Source: Hyphococcus sp.
GTDB taxonomy: Bacteria; Pseudomonadota; Alphaproteobacteria; Caulobacterales; Parvularculaceae
Length of the DNA stretch: 64,000 nucleotides
NCBI GenBank assembly: GCA_028284345.1
Contig: JANQRY010000006.1
Span: forward strand, 620,001 to 684,000
Direction of reading: 5' to 3'
The position numbers and the translations under genes are program-made. How positions within the stretch are numbered: the stretch's first letter is position 1; each line of letters opens with the position of its first letter. The notes beneath the pieces were generated by a model. It saw nothing but the letters and a program-made list of their open reading frames with translations, was not told the origin of the DNA and did not search any database. This document shows positions 8,406-15,949 of this stretch, one piece after another.

Positions 8406-8426
8406 GGGGCCTCTGGTATAGGCCCC
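8406..8426 (+). promoter_or_regulatory. Hairpin in the rpsU upstream region
   Basis: GGGGCCT (8406-8412) pairs perfectly with AGGCCCC (8420-8426) around a 7-base loop. It lies about 115 bases before the rpsU start. It could be part of the rpsU leader or a site at the coq9/rpsU divergent promoter; which one cannot be settled from sequence. Confidence 0.35.
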
Positions 8427-8486
8427 ATCGTCTCACGCCCTCGGATGACGCGAGGGGTCGGTTGAGCTGGCTTACAGTTTTGCATG

Positions 8487-8519
8487 CGTCGCGGCCCAAC
8501 CCCCGTGGCGTTTTTGTTT
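8487..8519 (+). terminator. Terminator-like hairpin in the rpsU leader (attenuator candidate)
   Basis: CGTCGCGG (8487-8494) pairs with CCGTGGCG (8503-8510), an 8-bp stem with two G-U pairs and an 8-base loop. It is followed at once by TTTTTGTTT. It ends only two bases before the AAAGGAGG ribosome-binding site at 8522-8529, so it lies inside the transcribed leader of rpsU. Confidence 0.5.
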
Positions 8520-8539
8520 CTAAAGGAGGCGGGAAAACC

Positions 8540-8749
8540 TTGGTTCAGATTTTTGTACGCGACAATAATGTCGAGCAAGCCCTTAAAGCGCTTAAGAAAA
8601 AGATGCAGCGCGAAGGCACCTTCCGGGAAATGAAGCGCCGGAAATTTTACGAAAAACCGTCGGAAAAACGCGCCCGCCAGAAAGCGGAAGCCGTGCGCCG
8701 CGCCCGCAAGCTGATTCGCAAGCGCCAGCAGCGCGAAGGCCTTATTTAA
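8540..8749 (+). CDS. rpsU: 30S ribosomal protein bS21
   Basis: The 69-residue basic protein matches bS21 along its whole length ([41 protein letters not shown]-terminal [13 protein letters not shown]). It binds the small subunit and helps mRNA selection. The start codon is TTG at 8540-8542: it encodes the initiator before VQIFVRD, and AAAGGAGG at 8522-8529 sits 10 bases upstream. There is no ATG or GTG that would give the conserved N-terminus. A terminator-like hairpin lies between the promoter region and the ribosome-binding site. Confidence 0.96.
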   Translation: MVQIFVRDNNVEQALKALKKKMQREGTFREMKRRKFYEKPSEKRARQKAEAVRRARKLIRKRQQREGLI

Positions 8750-8837
8750 CAAACCGCAATTTTTCGCGCCGCCCCTTTCCCCGCCGCGCGGCGCGACGCA
8801 TGATGTCCCGTCAACAAGGGTGTTGCCGGGGACTTTC

Positions 8838-8954
8838 ATGAAAAAGCTCATTCTTTTCCTTGCGTTCGGCCTGTTTCTCGCGTCCTGCGAGACGGTCAAG
8901 GGCGTCGGCCGCGATATTGAAAGCATCGCCGAAGACGTCGACGACGCGACCTGA
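8838..8954 (+). CDS. Entericidin-like small lipoprotein
   Basis: A 38-residue frame encodes a basic start (MKKL), a hydrophobic core (ILFLAFGLFL) and a lipobox LASC. A mature peptide of about 20 residues follows (CETVKGVGRDIESIAED). This matches entericidin EcnA/EcnB-type lipoproteins, including the GVGRDI(E/Q) core. Entericidins are tiny membrane lipoproteins described in E. coli as an antidote/toxin pair; only one copy is visible here, so no such activity should be assumed. The gene is too short for ordinary gene callers. It lies between rpsU and the MipA gene, on the same strand as both. Confidence 0.8.
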   Translation: MKKLILFLAFGLFLASCETVKGVGRDIESIAEDVDDAT

Positions 8955-9132
8955 TTCCGCGCCGCCGCGAACCGCCGGCAAACTACCCCAAAAGCTGAAA
9001 TTGCCCTTCGGCGCTGCGAATCGTAAGATATCTGCTCAAATTGCGTTTTCCGGGCGCAACGCGCCGCCGCGCGGCGTGCCTGTGAGCCCGGACAAGATAA
9101 CACAGCGCGACCGCTTCGCGGGCGAAGAGAAC

Positions 9133-10227
9133 ATGGGGACCGGGAGAACGGCGGGTATGCGCAGCAGGGTTTCACCTCTCATTTTGGGATTTGCAGCGGC
9201 CGCGGTCGGCCTGCCGGCGGCGGCGCAGCAGCAGAATATCGACGAGCCGCGACTGAGCCCGATGCTGTTCGGCGAAACCGAAGAGGAACGCCGCGAAAAG
9301 GTCGAAAAGGAGCGCGAACAACAACGTGAAGCGATCGAGATTTCCCAGGAGCAATCCCGCGACAGCCAGTATATCGACGAGCCGCGTCTCGACCCGCTCC
9401 TGTTCGGACCCGAATATGAAGACGCCGACGTCACCGGCACGCGGATCGTCAGCCCCGATGACGAAGAGCAGCAAGGCTTCTTCAGCGCGCTGAATTTCCT
9501 TGTCCCCGATGAGACCAATCTCAGCCTCGGCGTCGGGCCGGTGTTCAAGCCCGACTATTTTGGTTCGAACGACTATGAGTTCGACGCCGATCCGCAGGTC
9601 TACATCAAGGTTCGCAACTTTCTATTTCTCGACGACGACGGCGCCGATATCGCCATATTCGGATTTTCGCGCTTTCGCATCGGACCGTCTCTGAAGATCA
9701 AGGGCCGGCGTGATCAGGACGACAATCCGGCGCTTCGCGGGCTTGGCGATGTCGGCACGACTTTCGAGTTCGGCGGCTTCGTCTCAACGACTTTCCTTGA
9801 TCGCTTCGCCGCCAAGGCGCGCGTGCGCCACGGCCTTAAAACCGGCCATCGCGGCACCGTCGTTGACGGCACGCTAACGACGCTGATTTTCCGCACCGAT
9901 GCGTTCTCGCTCGCCACGGCGGGCCAGGCGCGCTGGGTCGGCGAGCGCTACGCCAACGCCTATTACACGGTAACGCCGGAACAATCCGCCCGGTCGATGG
10001 GTCTCCTACAGCCCTATGAAGCCGACGCCGGCTTTGAAAGCGTCGGCGGCTCCGTAACGGCCTATATCAACATCGCGGACCGCTGGTCCCTTAATCCTTA
10101 CGCAGAATATCGATATATCTTTGATGGTTTCGCCGATACGCCGATCATCAACCAGTTCGGCGAACGCAATCAGATTGTCATCGGCTTTCACCTGATGAGA
10201 GAATTTACGTTCGGACAAAAGCAATAG
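9133..10227 (+). CDS. MipA/OmpV family outer-membrane protein with duplicated N-terminal motif
   Basis: A signal peptide (LILGFAAAAVGLPAAAQ) leads to a mature protein of about 330 residues. The last 240 residues show the alternating beta-strand pattern of MipA/OmpV proteins (NLSLGVGPVFKPDYFGSND, FSRFRIGPSL, ending MREFTFGQKQ). The family forms outer-membrane barrels; MipA scaffolds a murein hydrolase in E. coli. Between signal and barrel is a highly charged linker containing two copies of IDEPRLxPxLFG, separated by a Glu/Arg-rich coiled-coil-like stretch. The start may be ATG 9133 or ATG 9157; the second gives a more typical signal peptide. Confidence 0.8.
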   Translation: MGTGRTAGMRSRVSPLILGFAAAAVGLPAAAQQQNIDEPRLSPMLFGETEEERREKVEKEREQQREAIEISQEQSRDSQYIDEPRLDPLLFGPEYEDADVTGTRIVSPDDEEQQGFFSALNFLVPDETNLSLGVGPVFKPDYFGSNDYEFDADPQVYIKVRNFLFLDDDGADIAIFGFSRFRIGPSLKIKGRRDQDDNPALRGLGDVGTTFEFGGFVSTTFLDRFAAKARVRHGLKTGHRGTVVDGTLTTLIFRTDAFSLATAGQARWVGERYANAYYTVTPEQSARSMGLLQPYEADAGFESVGGSVTAYINIADRWSLNPYAEYRYIFDGFADTPIINQFGERNQIVIGFHLMREFTFGQKQ

Positions 10228-10280
10228 GCCGAGCGAAATTAGTCCAGCCTAGACAGGACCGGCTTTGAATTTCAGGCCAT

Positions 10281-10314
10281 AAGAAAAACCGGGCCCGCCG
10301 GCCCGGTTCTTTCG
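10281..10314. terminator. Bidirectional terminator between MipA gene and lipoprotein methyltransferase
   Basis: AACCGGGC (10288-10295) pairs perfectly with GCCCGGTT (10301-10308-region) around a short GC loop, flanked by AAGAAAA on the left and TCTTTC on the right. It serves the two convergent genes. Confidence 0.8.
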
Positions 10315-10333
10315 TGATTTATCGCCAGGCGCG

Positions 10334-11266
10334 TTACGCCGGCTTTCGGAACAGCAGGGTCATGCGATCCGATTCCCCGATCGCTTCCATTTCCGCTTTC
10401 AGCTCTTCGTTTTCCCGGCTTGTCGCCAAGGTCGGCGGCAGGCGCCAGACGAAGTCCTCTTCCGTCGGCTGATCCTTGGGATTGGCGTTGACTTCGCTCG
10501 TATCGACAAGTTCAAAGCCGGCCGCCTCAAACGCGGCGATGATCGCCGACTGTTTGACATAGCCGTTGTCACCGGTCGCCCATTCGTCGGAGGATCCTTC
10601 CGGCGCGCGATGCTGGACGACGCCCACATGGCCGCCGGGTTTCAGCAGCGCCATTGTGTCGGCGAGAGCTTTGGTCATGTATTCGCCTTCGTCTTCGAGG
10701 CGATGGAAATGATGCAGGGTGCGCACATGGAGGACGACGTCAACCGTCCCGGCCATATCGTCCGGCACGGCGTCAAACTGAACGGCGCCAACGGCGGCGT
10801 CGATATCGGCGTCGCGCCACCCTTCCGCTTCGGCGGTCCATTCCGCCGGCCAGTTGTCCTTCGAGCCCGGCTCCGGTGAAAAATCGCCGAAATAGGTCCA
10901 CATGTCCGGCGAATAGTCCGCGCCGATGACTTTGCCGTCGGGCCCGAGATACTCGATGAGAATGCCGGCGTACCAGGGATTGCCCGGCAGCGTGTCGACC
11001 ACGGTCATACCGGGCTCAACGCCGAAAAACGACAGCGTCTCCACCGGATTGCGATAAGCAACGCGCGCCTGCGCCTCCTCGGGCAGCCCAGCAATCACCG
11101 CTTCGAGCGCGCTCGCATCGACGGCTGCTTCTGTATTGTCGGCGTCGTCCCCTGCTTCAGCAATGACGTCTTCAACGACGGGTTCAACCGTTTCCGCAGG
11201 CTCGCTTTCCCCGCCGCCGCATGCCGCCAGCGCCATGGCCGATGCGCCGAGTAGTAATGATCTCAT
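10334..11266 (-). CDS. Lipoprotein with class I SAM-dependent methyltransferase fold
   Basis: This 310-residue protein starts with a lipoprotein signal (MRSLLLGASAMALAAC, lipid-modified Cys at 16) and an acidic linker (17-55). A methyltransferase-like domain follows: VEPGMTVVDTLPGNPWY (motif I region), GKVIGADYSP, VDVVLHVRTLHHFH and LLKPGGHVGVVQHR. It resembles the COG4798 group of predicted exported methyltransferases. SAM is cytoplasmic, so catalysis after export is doubtful; a binding or altered role is possible. The motif I Gly-rich loop is replaced by DTLPGNPWY. It lies 48 bases downstream of pntB on the same strand and could be co-transcribed with the pnt operon. Confidence 0.8.
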   Translation of the reverse strand: MRSLLLGASAMALAACGGGESEPAETVEPVVEDVIAEAGDDADNTEAAVDASALEAVIAGLPEEAQARVAYRNPVETLSFFGVEPGMTVVDTLPGNPWYAGILIEYLGPDGKVIGADYSPDMWTYFGDFSPEPGSKDNWPAEWTAEAEGWRDADIDAAVGAVQFDAVPDDMAGTVDVVLHVRTLHHFHRLEDEGEYMTKALADTMALLKPGGHVGVVQHRAPEGSSDEWATGDNGYVKQSAIIAAFEAAGFELVDTSEVNANPKDQPTEEDFVWRLPPTLATSRENEELKAEMEAIGESDRMTLLFRKPA

Positions 11267-11314
11267 GGCATTCCCTCTCTCGTGTGAATACGCCCAATTT
11301 TTCCGCTGGGACGC

Positions 11315-12715
11315 TTATAGCGCCTTGACGATCTCTTCGCACATCTTCTTGGCGTCAGAGAACAGCATCATCGTATTGTCGCGGAAAAACAGCTCGTTCT
11401 GAACGCCGGCGTAGCCGGACGCCATGCCCCGTTTGACGAACAACACCGTACCGGCGTTTTCAACGTCCAGGATCGGCATGCCGTAAATCGGCGACTGCTT
11501 GTCGGTTTTCGCCGCCGGATTGGTGACGTCATTGGCGCCGATAACAAACGCGACGTCGGCGGTGCGGAATTCCGAATTGATGTCTTCGAGTTCGAAAACC
11601 TCGTCATAGGGCACCTGCGCTTCGGCGAGGAGCACGTTCATGTGGCCCGGCATCCGACCCGCAACCGGATGGATCGCATACTTGACGTCGACGCCTTCCT
11701 CTTTCAGCCGGTCGGCCATTTCTTTCAGCGCGTGCTGGGCCTGGGCGACCGCCATGCCGTAACCGGGCACGACGATGACCTTGTTGGCGTTTTTCATGAC
11801 AAACGCGGCGTCGTCGGCCGATCCCTGTTTCACGGGCCGGGTTTCTTCACCGCCCGCCCCGGCCGCCGCGTCTTCGCCGCCGAAACCGCCGAGAATGACC
11901 GATATGAAGGAGCGGTTCATGCCCTTGCACATGATGTAGGAGAGGATCGCCCCCGACGATCCGACCAGCGCGCCGGTAATGATCAGCGCCATGTTTTCAA
12001 GGGTGAAGCCGATGCCCGCCGCGGCCCATCCGGAATAGGAATTGAGCATCGACACAACCACCGGCATGTCGGCGCCGCCGATCGGGATGATGATGAGGAA
12101 GCCGAGGGCGAAGGCGAGGATCGTCAACAGAAGGAAGGTCGTCGTCGACTGCTCGAAGGTCATCAACATGCCGATGAGGAGAAGCATGGCGAGACCGATG
12201 GCGAGATTGATCACATGCCGCGACGGCAACAGGATCGGCTTGCCCGACATATTGCCGTTGAGTTTCGCAAAGGCGATGACCGAGCCCGAAAAGGTGATGG
12301 CGCCGATGGCCGCGCCCAGGGACATCTCGATAATCGAAGCGGTGTGAATTTCACCCGGCGCGCCGATACCGAAAGCGCGCGGCGCAAGAAACGCGGCCCA
12401 GGCGATAAAGACCGCGGCGAGACCGACCAGCGAGTGAAACGCCGCAACAAGCTGCGGCATCGCCGTCATCGGGATTTTGCGCGCAATATAGGCGCCCGGA
12501 ACCGCGCCGGCGGCGACCGCGAGCGCAATCAGCGCCCAGGTGGACAGGCCCTTGTTCTCCAGCACGAAAAACGTCGTCAGGACGGCAATGCCCATGCCGA
12601 TCATGCCGAAGCGGTTGCCCTGGCGCGAGGTTTCCGGGCTCGACAGTCCGCGCAGGGCGAGAATGAAGAGAATGCCGGAGACGACGTAGAGGATTGCAGG
12701 CAGATTGTGACTCAT
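11315..12715 (-). CDS. pntB: NAD(P) transhydrogenase subunit beta
   Basis: PntB (466 residues) supplies the membrane domain dII part and the NADP(H)-binding dIII of the proton-pumping transhydrogenase, which makes NADPH at the expense of proton-motive force. About nine hydrophobic segments fill residues 1-270. The dIII nucleotide motif GYGMAVAQAQHAL begins near residue 317, and the later VIGANDVTNPAA and KRGMASGYAGVQNELF stretches are conserved. The gene is last in the pntAA-pntAB-pntB order, 9 bases after pntAB. Confidence 0.96.
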   Translation of the reverse strand: MSHNLPAILYVVSGILFILALRGLSSPETSRQGNRFGMIGMGIAVLTTFFVLENKGLSTWALIALAVAAGAVPGAYIARKIPMTAMPQLVAAFHSLVGLAAVFIAWAAFLAPRAFGIGAPGEIHTASIIEMSLGAAIGAITFSGSVIAFAKLNGNMSGKPILLPSRHVINLAIGLAMLLLIGMLMTFEQSTTTFLLLTILAFALGFLIIIPIGGADMPVVVSMLNSYSGWAAAGIGFTLENMALIITGALVGSSGAILSYIMCKGMNRSFISVILGGFGGEDAAAGAGGEETRPVKQGSADDAAFVMKNANKVIVVPGYGMAVAQAQHALKEMADRLKEEGVDVKYAIHPVAGRMPGHMNVLLAEAQVPYDEVFELEDINSEFRTADVAFVIGANDVTNPAAKTDKQSPIYGMPILDVENAGTVLFVKRGMASGYAGVQNELFFRDNTMMLFSDAKKMCEEIVKAL

Positions 12716-12724
12716 TGTTTCCGC

Positions 12725-13198
12725 CTACCGTTCTTTTTTCTTGTACATGGCGAGCATTCGCTGCGTGACGAGGAAACCGCCGAAGATGTTGACGCTGGCG
12801 AGCGCCACCGCGACGAAGCCTAGAAGTTTCGATGTGCCGCCGGCGGCGGACGCGGCGAGGTCCGCGCCAAGGGCAATCAACGCGCCGACAATGACGACCG
12901 ATGAAATGGCGTTGGTGACGGACATGAGCGGCGTATGCAGCGCCGGCGTCACGGACCAGACAACATAGTAGCCTACGAAAATCGCCAGCACGAAAATCGT
13001 CGCCAGGAACACAAATTCCGACGGTCCGGACGAGGCGACTTCCGCGAGTTGCGAAACAAGGCCCGAGGCCTGCTCAGACGCTTCGGCGAGTTGCTGCGAG
13101 GATTCCTGCGCCCGTTCGGCCGCTTCCTTCAGCTCTTCGGCGGCGCGTTCGACTTCCTCCGCCGTCTGCTGCGCGTCTTCCTGCTTGTTGTCAGCCAT
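12725..13198 (-). CDS. pntAB: NAD(P) transhydrogenase subunit alpha, membrane part (alpha-2), with coiled-coil extension
   Basis: The last 100 residues hold three membrane helices with the conserved [21 protein letters not shown] and [10 protein letters not shown] segments of PntAB, part of the transhydrogenase proton channel. Residues 1-58 are an added acidic, Glu/Gln/Ala-rich helix ([19 protein letters not shown]) with strong coiled-coil character; the usual PntAB is about 90-140 residues and the core here starts only near residue 60. The ATG overlaps the pntAA stop by 1 base (TAATG). Confidence 0.92.
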   Translation of the reverse strand: MADNKQEDAQQTAEEVERAAEELKEAAERAQESSQQLAEASEQASGLVSQLAEVASSGPSEFVFLATIFVLAIFVGYYVVWSVTPALHTPLMSVTNAISSVVIVGALIALGADLAASAAGGTSKLLGFVAVALASVNIFGGFLVTQRMLAMYKKKER

Positions 13199-14421
13199 TA
13201 TTGGCTCCCTGACGGCGATGGTTCGTCTGCAGCAGATTCCGCGGCCGGTTCCGGCGCGGGCTCGGCGTCGGCGGCGGGCGCGTCCGCTGCGGCAGACTCA
13301 AAATTCGGATGAACGACGTTCCCCTCGCGGGTCAGCCCGACGCCTTTGAAGATCTCGTCGTCCCAGTCGACGACGAATTCCTGCTTTTCCTTGTCCCAGA
13401 AAGCGGAAACGAAGTTGTAGATATTGCGCGCCAACAGGCTCGACGCGTCGGCGGGCAATCGGCCGGGAACGTTGAAGAAGCCGAGAATGGTGACGCCGCC
13501 GATTTCGATCGCTTCGCCGGGCCGGGTCAGCTCCACATTGCCGCCCTGCTCCGCCGCAAGGTCGACGATGATCGACCCCGGCTTCATCGCCTGCGCCATG
13601 GCGCTGGTGACCAGCTGCGGCGCCGGACGGCCGGGGATCAGCGCGGTCGTAATGACAATGTCCTGCTTCTTGATGTGCTCGGCGACGAATTCGCGCTGGC
13701 GCTTCTGGAAGTCTTCCGACATTTCCTTGGCGTAGCCGCCTTCAGTTTCGGCGTCTTTCATCGCCTCTTCGTCAACGGTGACGAAGGTCGCGCCGAGACT
13801 TTCGACCTGCTCTTTGGCCGCGAAACGCACGTCCGTCGCCGATACGACGGCGCCGAGCCGGCGCGCGGTGGCGATCGCCTGCAACCCTGCAACGCCGGCG
13901 CCCATAACAAACACTTTCGCCGGCGCGATGGTGCCGGCCGCGGTCATCATCAGCGGCAAGGCGCGGCCGAAGTAGGCGCTGGCGTCGATCACCGCCTTGT
14001 AGCCCGCAAGGTTCGATTGCGACGACAGAACGTCCATGGATTGCGCGCGCGTAATGCGCGGCATCAGATCGAGGGCGAACGCGTCGACGCCGAGGCGCGC
14101 ATAGGCGCCGACGGACTCCGCATCGTTGTAGGGAGAGAGGATCGCCGCGAGCCGAACGCCTTTCGGAAAGGCGCGTAATTCTTCGGCGGTGGGGCGCTGC
14201 ACCTTGATAATGAGATCGGCGCCCTGCGCCGCGTCAGCCGCCGACGGGCTGATCTCGGCGCCGGCTTCCTTAAACGCGTCGTCGGAAAATTGCGCATCGG
14301 CGCCGGCGCCGGTCTGAACAGCAACGGTTGCGCCCAGGCCGGTAAATTTTTTCACGCTTTCCGGCGAGGCCGCGACGCGTGTCTCACCCGTGCGCGTTTC
14401 CTTCAAAACCGCAATCTTCAT
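13198..14421 (-). CDS. pntAA: NAD(P) transhydrogenase subunit alpha, NAD-binding part (alpha-1)
   Basis: PntAA (407 residues) is the soluble NAD(H)-binding dI domain. [21 protein letters not shown] opens the alanine-dehydrogenase-like fold. The Rossmann loop [22 protein letters not shown] lies near residues 171-192, and the RQD-loop-like region ([12 protein letters not shown]) precedes it. The C-terminal 35 residues are an Ala/Pro/Glu/Ser-rich tail ([17 protein letters not shown]), probably a flexible link that replaces the covalent join to dII found in E. coli PntA. It is followed by pntAB with a 1-base overlap. Confidence 0.96.
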   Translation of the reverse strand: MKIAVLKETRTGETRVAASPESVKKFTGLGATVAVQTGAGADAQFSDDAFKEAGAEISPSAADAAQGADLIIKVQRPTAEELRAFPKGVRLAAILSPYNDAESVGAYARLGVDAFALDLMPRITRAQSMDVLSSQSNLAGYKAVIDASAYFGRALPLMMTAAGTIAPAKVFVMGAGVAGLQAIATARRLGAVVSATDVRFAAKEQVESLGATFVTVDEEAMKDAETEGGYAKEMSEDFQKRQREFVAEHIKKQDIVITTALIPGRPAPQLVTSAMAQAMKPGSIIVDLAAEQGGNVELTRPGEAIEIGGVTILGFFNVPGRLPADASSLLARNIYNFVSAFWDKEKQEFVVDWDDEIFKGVGLTREGNVVHPNFESAAADAPAADAEPAPEPAAESAADEPSPSGSQ

Positions 14422-14449
14422 CGTTACTCCCGGCCGTCAGTCGACGGCG

Positions 14450-14674
14450 TCAATGCGAGAAAAAGGTCTTCACGATAAAATAGACAAAAACATAAACGGC
14501 GACGCCGGCGAACAGCGACAGCCAGATGCCGTTGGCGAGCACGAGATTGGTGAAGAACATCGTTAGCGCCAAAGCGAACGGCACGCCGATTTCCGCCGAC
14601 GCCTTCATGATCGCCTGATAGGATTTGCGGTGCTCCTCGGCGTCCTGCGCCCGCTGCATCGCTTCTTCTGTCAT
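14450..14674 (-). CDS. Small membrane protein of the aa3-type cytochrome c oxidase subunit IV family
   Basis: The 74-residue product has a polar helical N-terminus (AQDAEEHRKSYQAIMKASA) followed by one or two membrane helices (ALALTMFFTNLVLANGIW and LFAGVAVYVFVYFIV). The AEEHRKSYxxIMK pattern followed by hydrophobic segments resembles the small bacterial aa3-oxidase subunit IV family (COX4_pro_2), which is often found beside pnt genes in alphaproteobacteria. No other oxidase subunit is nearby. It precedes pntAA by 28 bases on the same strand, so co-transcription is likely. Confidence 0.65.
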   Translation of the reverse strand: MTEEAMQRAQDAEEHRKSYQAIMKASAEIGVPFALALTMFFTNLVLANGIWLSLFAGVAVYVFVYFIVKTFFSH

Positions 14675-14737
14675 CTTCGCCCTCTATATAAAAATTTCGC
14701 AGTTTTTGGCGGATTTCAAAACCTTACGCAAGCCTTC

Positions 14738-15730
14738 TCACCCCCCGACGCGAACCGGCCAGCAAGAAAGAAGCGTGCGCAGGGTGGCGATGAACGCGAT
14801 TGGCTGGTCCATCATCAGATGGTGGTAGGCCTCCGGGATGAGGAAGAACGGGGATCGTCCCCGGGCCTGTTCGCGCAGATGATCGATGGCGTCGCCGGCG
14901 GCGAAGGCCGATTTTTCCCCATAGATGAAGGCGAGCGGACAACGCGAGGCGCGCAACAGTTCGCGTTCGAAATGAATTTCAAAATTGCCCGGCTTGTGGG
15001 GATCGAACTTCCAGGTCCAGCCCTCGCCGTTCTCCCCGGTCGCCGGGCGCAGCCCTTCCCTTGCAATAAAATCAAGGAGGTAGAGGTGTTCGGCCGGTTG
15101 ATCGGGCAGAAACCGGAAGCGCGTAATCGGCTGCTCGATGGTGGGATACACCCGCGTGCCGCTGTCGGGCCCGGCCGAGGCGCCGCCGCGATTGACCACA
15201 TAGCCCTCGCTCGGATCGGGGACGCCAAGGGGGGAATCGATGACCACGGCGCCGCCCAGACGTTCCCCGGCGCGCTCGACAGCACCCAGCGTCACCCAGC
15301 CGCCGAAGCTGTGGCCAACGACAATCGGCCGTTCCGCCCTGTCGAGCCCGGCCGCCTCAATCACCGCGAAAACCTCGTCGACCAGGAGATCGAGGGAATA
15401 TTCCTCCCGCCAGTCCGAATCGCCCATGCCGGAAAGGTCGAGCGCCGCCACGCGCCGAGTATCGGCGAGGAACGGCGTAAAGGGGCGCCACCAGTTTCGA
15501 TGCGCCCGCCCGCCATGAACAAAGAGAAGCCCCGGCCGGCCGACCTCGCCCCAGGCCGAATAGCGTATTTTTGCGCCGGCGACCGCAACCTCGCCCTCCT
15601 CGCTCGGCGCGGCGATCGCGCGCTCGAACCAGTCCGGGGCCGGCGGACGGGCCCCGGCGAGATGGCGCAGCGGTCGGGTATAGGCCGGTTTTTTCGTGGT
15701 CTTGTCAGGGGCGCTCACATCCGTCTCCAT
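14738..15730 (-). CDS. Alpha/beta hydrolase
   Basis: This 330-residue cytoplasmic protein has an alpha/beta-hydrolase fold: the oxyanion-hole HGG (LLFVHGGRAHRNWW), the strand DLSGMGDSDW, and the nucleophile elbow GHSFGGW with catalytic Ser. A late His in AYHHLMMDQP is the probable catalytic base, and the acid is near IYGEKSAF. The fold is common to esterases, lipases and haloalkane-type hydrolases; the substrate is not inferable. It is a single gene, separated from the pnt operon by 63 bases on the same strand and divergent from the NtrC-type regulator. Confidence 0.85.
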   Translation of the reverse strand: METDVSAPDKTTKKPAYTRPLRHLAGARPPAPDWFERAIAAPSEEGEVAVAGAKIRYSAWGEVGRPGLLFVHGGRAHRNWWRPFTPFLADTRRVAALDLSGMGDSDWREEYSLDLLVDEVFAVIEAAGLDRAERPIVVGHSFGGWVTLGAVERAGERLGGAVVIDSPLGVPDPSEGYVVNRGGASAGPDSGTRVYPTIEQPITRFRFLPDQPAEHLYLLDFIAREGLRPATGENGEGWTWKFDPHKPGNFEIHFERELLRASRCPLAFIYGEKSAFAAGDAIDHLREQARGRSPFFLIPEAYHHLMMDQPIAFIATLRTLLSCWPVRVGG

Positions 15731-15802
15731 TTGTCCGCGACGGCCTGATAGCGCGCCGCATCGGGCGCGGCAATGTTGCGCCGGCGCGGTGATTTTCGCC
15801 TG

Positions 15803-15896
15803 TTTACCACCGGTTAATTCGTAAACGAATGATTAAGCGCATCCGGCGCGATAAAATCCGTTTCGATTTGACACGGATTTAAACCGATCTTTACCC
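15803..15896 (+). promoter_or_regulatory. Palindrome-rich promoter region of the NtrC-type regulator
   Basis: Three nested signals precede the regulator. TTTA-N7-TTAA (15803-15817) is a one-mismatch match to the CtrA box TTAA-N7-TTAA. ATTCGT-AA-ACGAAT (15817-15830) is a perfect palindrome. AAATCCGT (15854-15861) pairs with ACGGATTT (15873-15880), and that right arm overlaps a TTGACA hexamer (15868-15873). The -10 element is not clear. Operator function is inference. Confidence 0.4.
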
Positions 15897-15949
15897 GCCC
15901 CGCCGATACTCCGCCGCGAACAAGCCGAATTCCAAGGGATTTATTGAAC

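Noticed and set aside
8955-9132. Possible small RNA between the entericidin-like gene and MipA
   Set aside because: Several GC hairpins can be drawn, but none follows a known RNA family and no promoter or T-run frames them.
11642-12823. A 393-codon open frame on the plus strand opposite pntB
   Set aside because: It is very rich in Arg, Asp and His with no domain, and lies antisense to a well-supported transhydrogenase gene. High GC leaves such frames open by chance.
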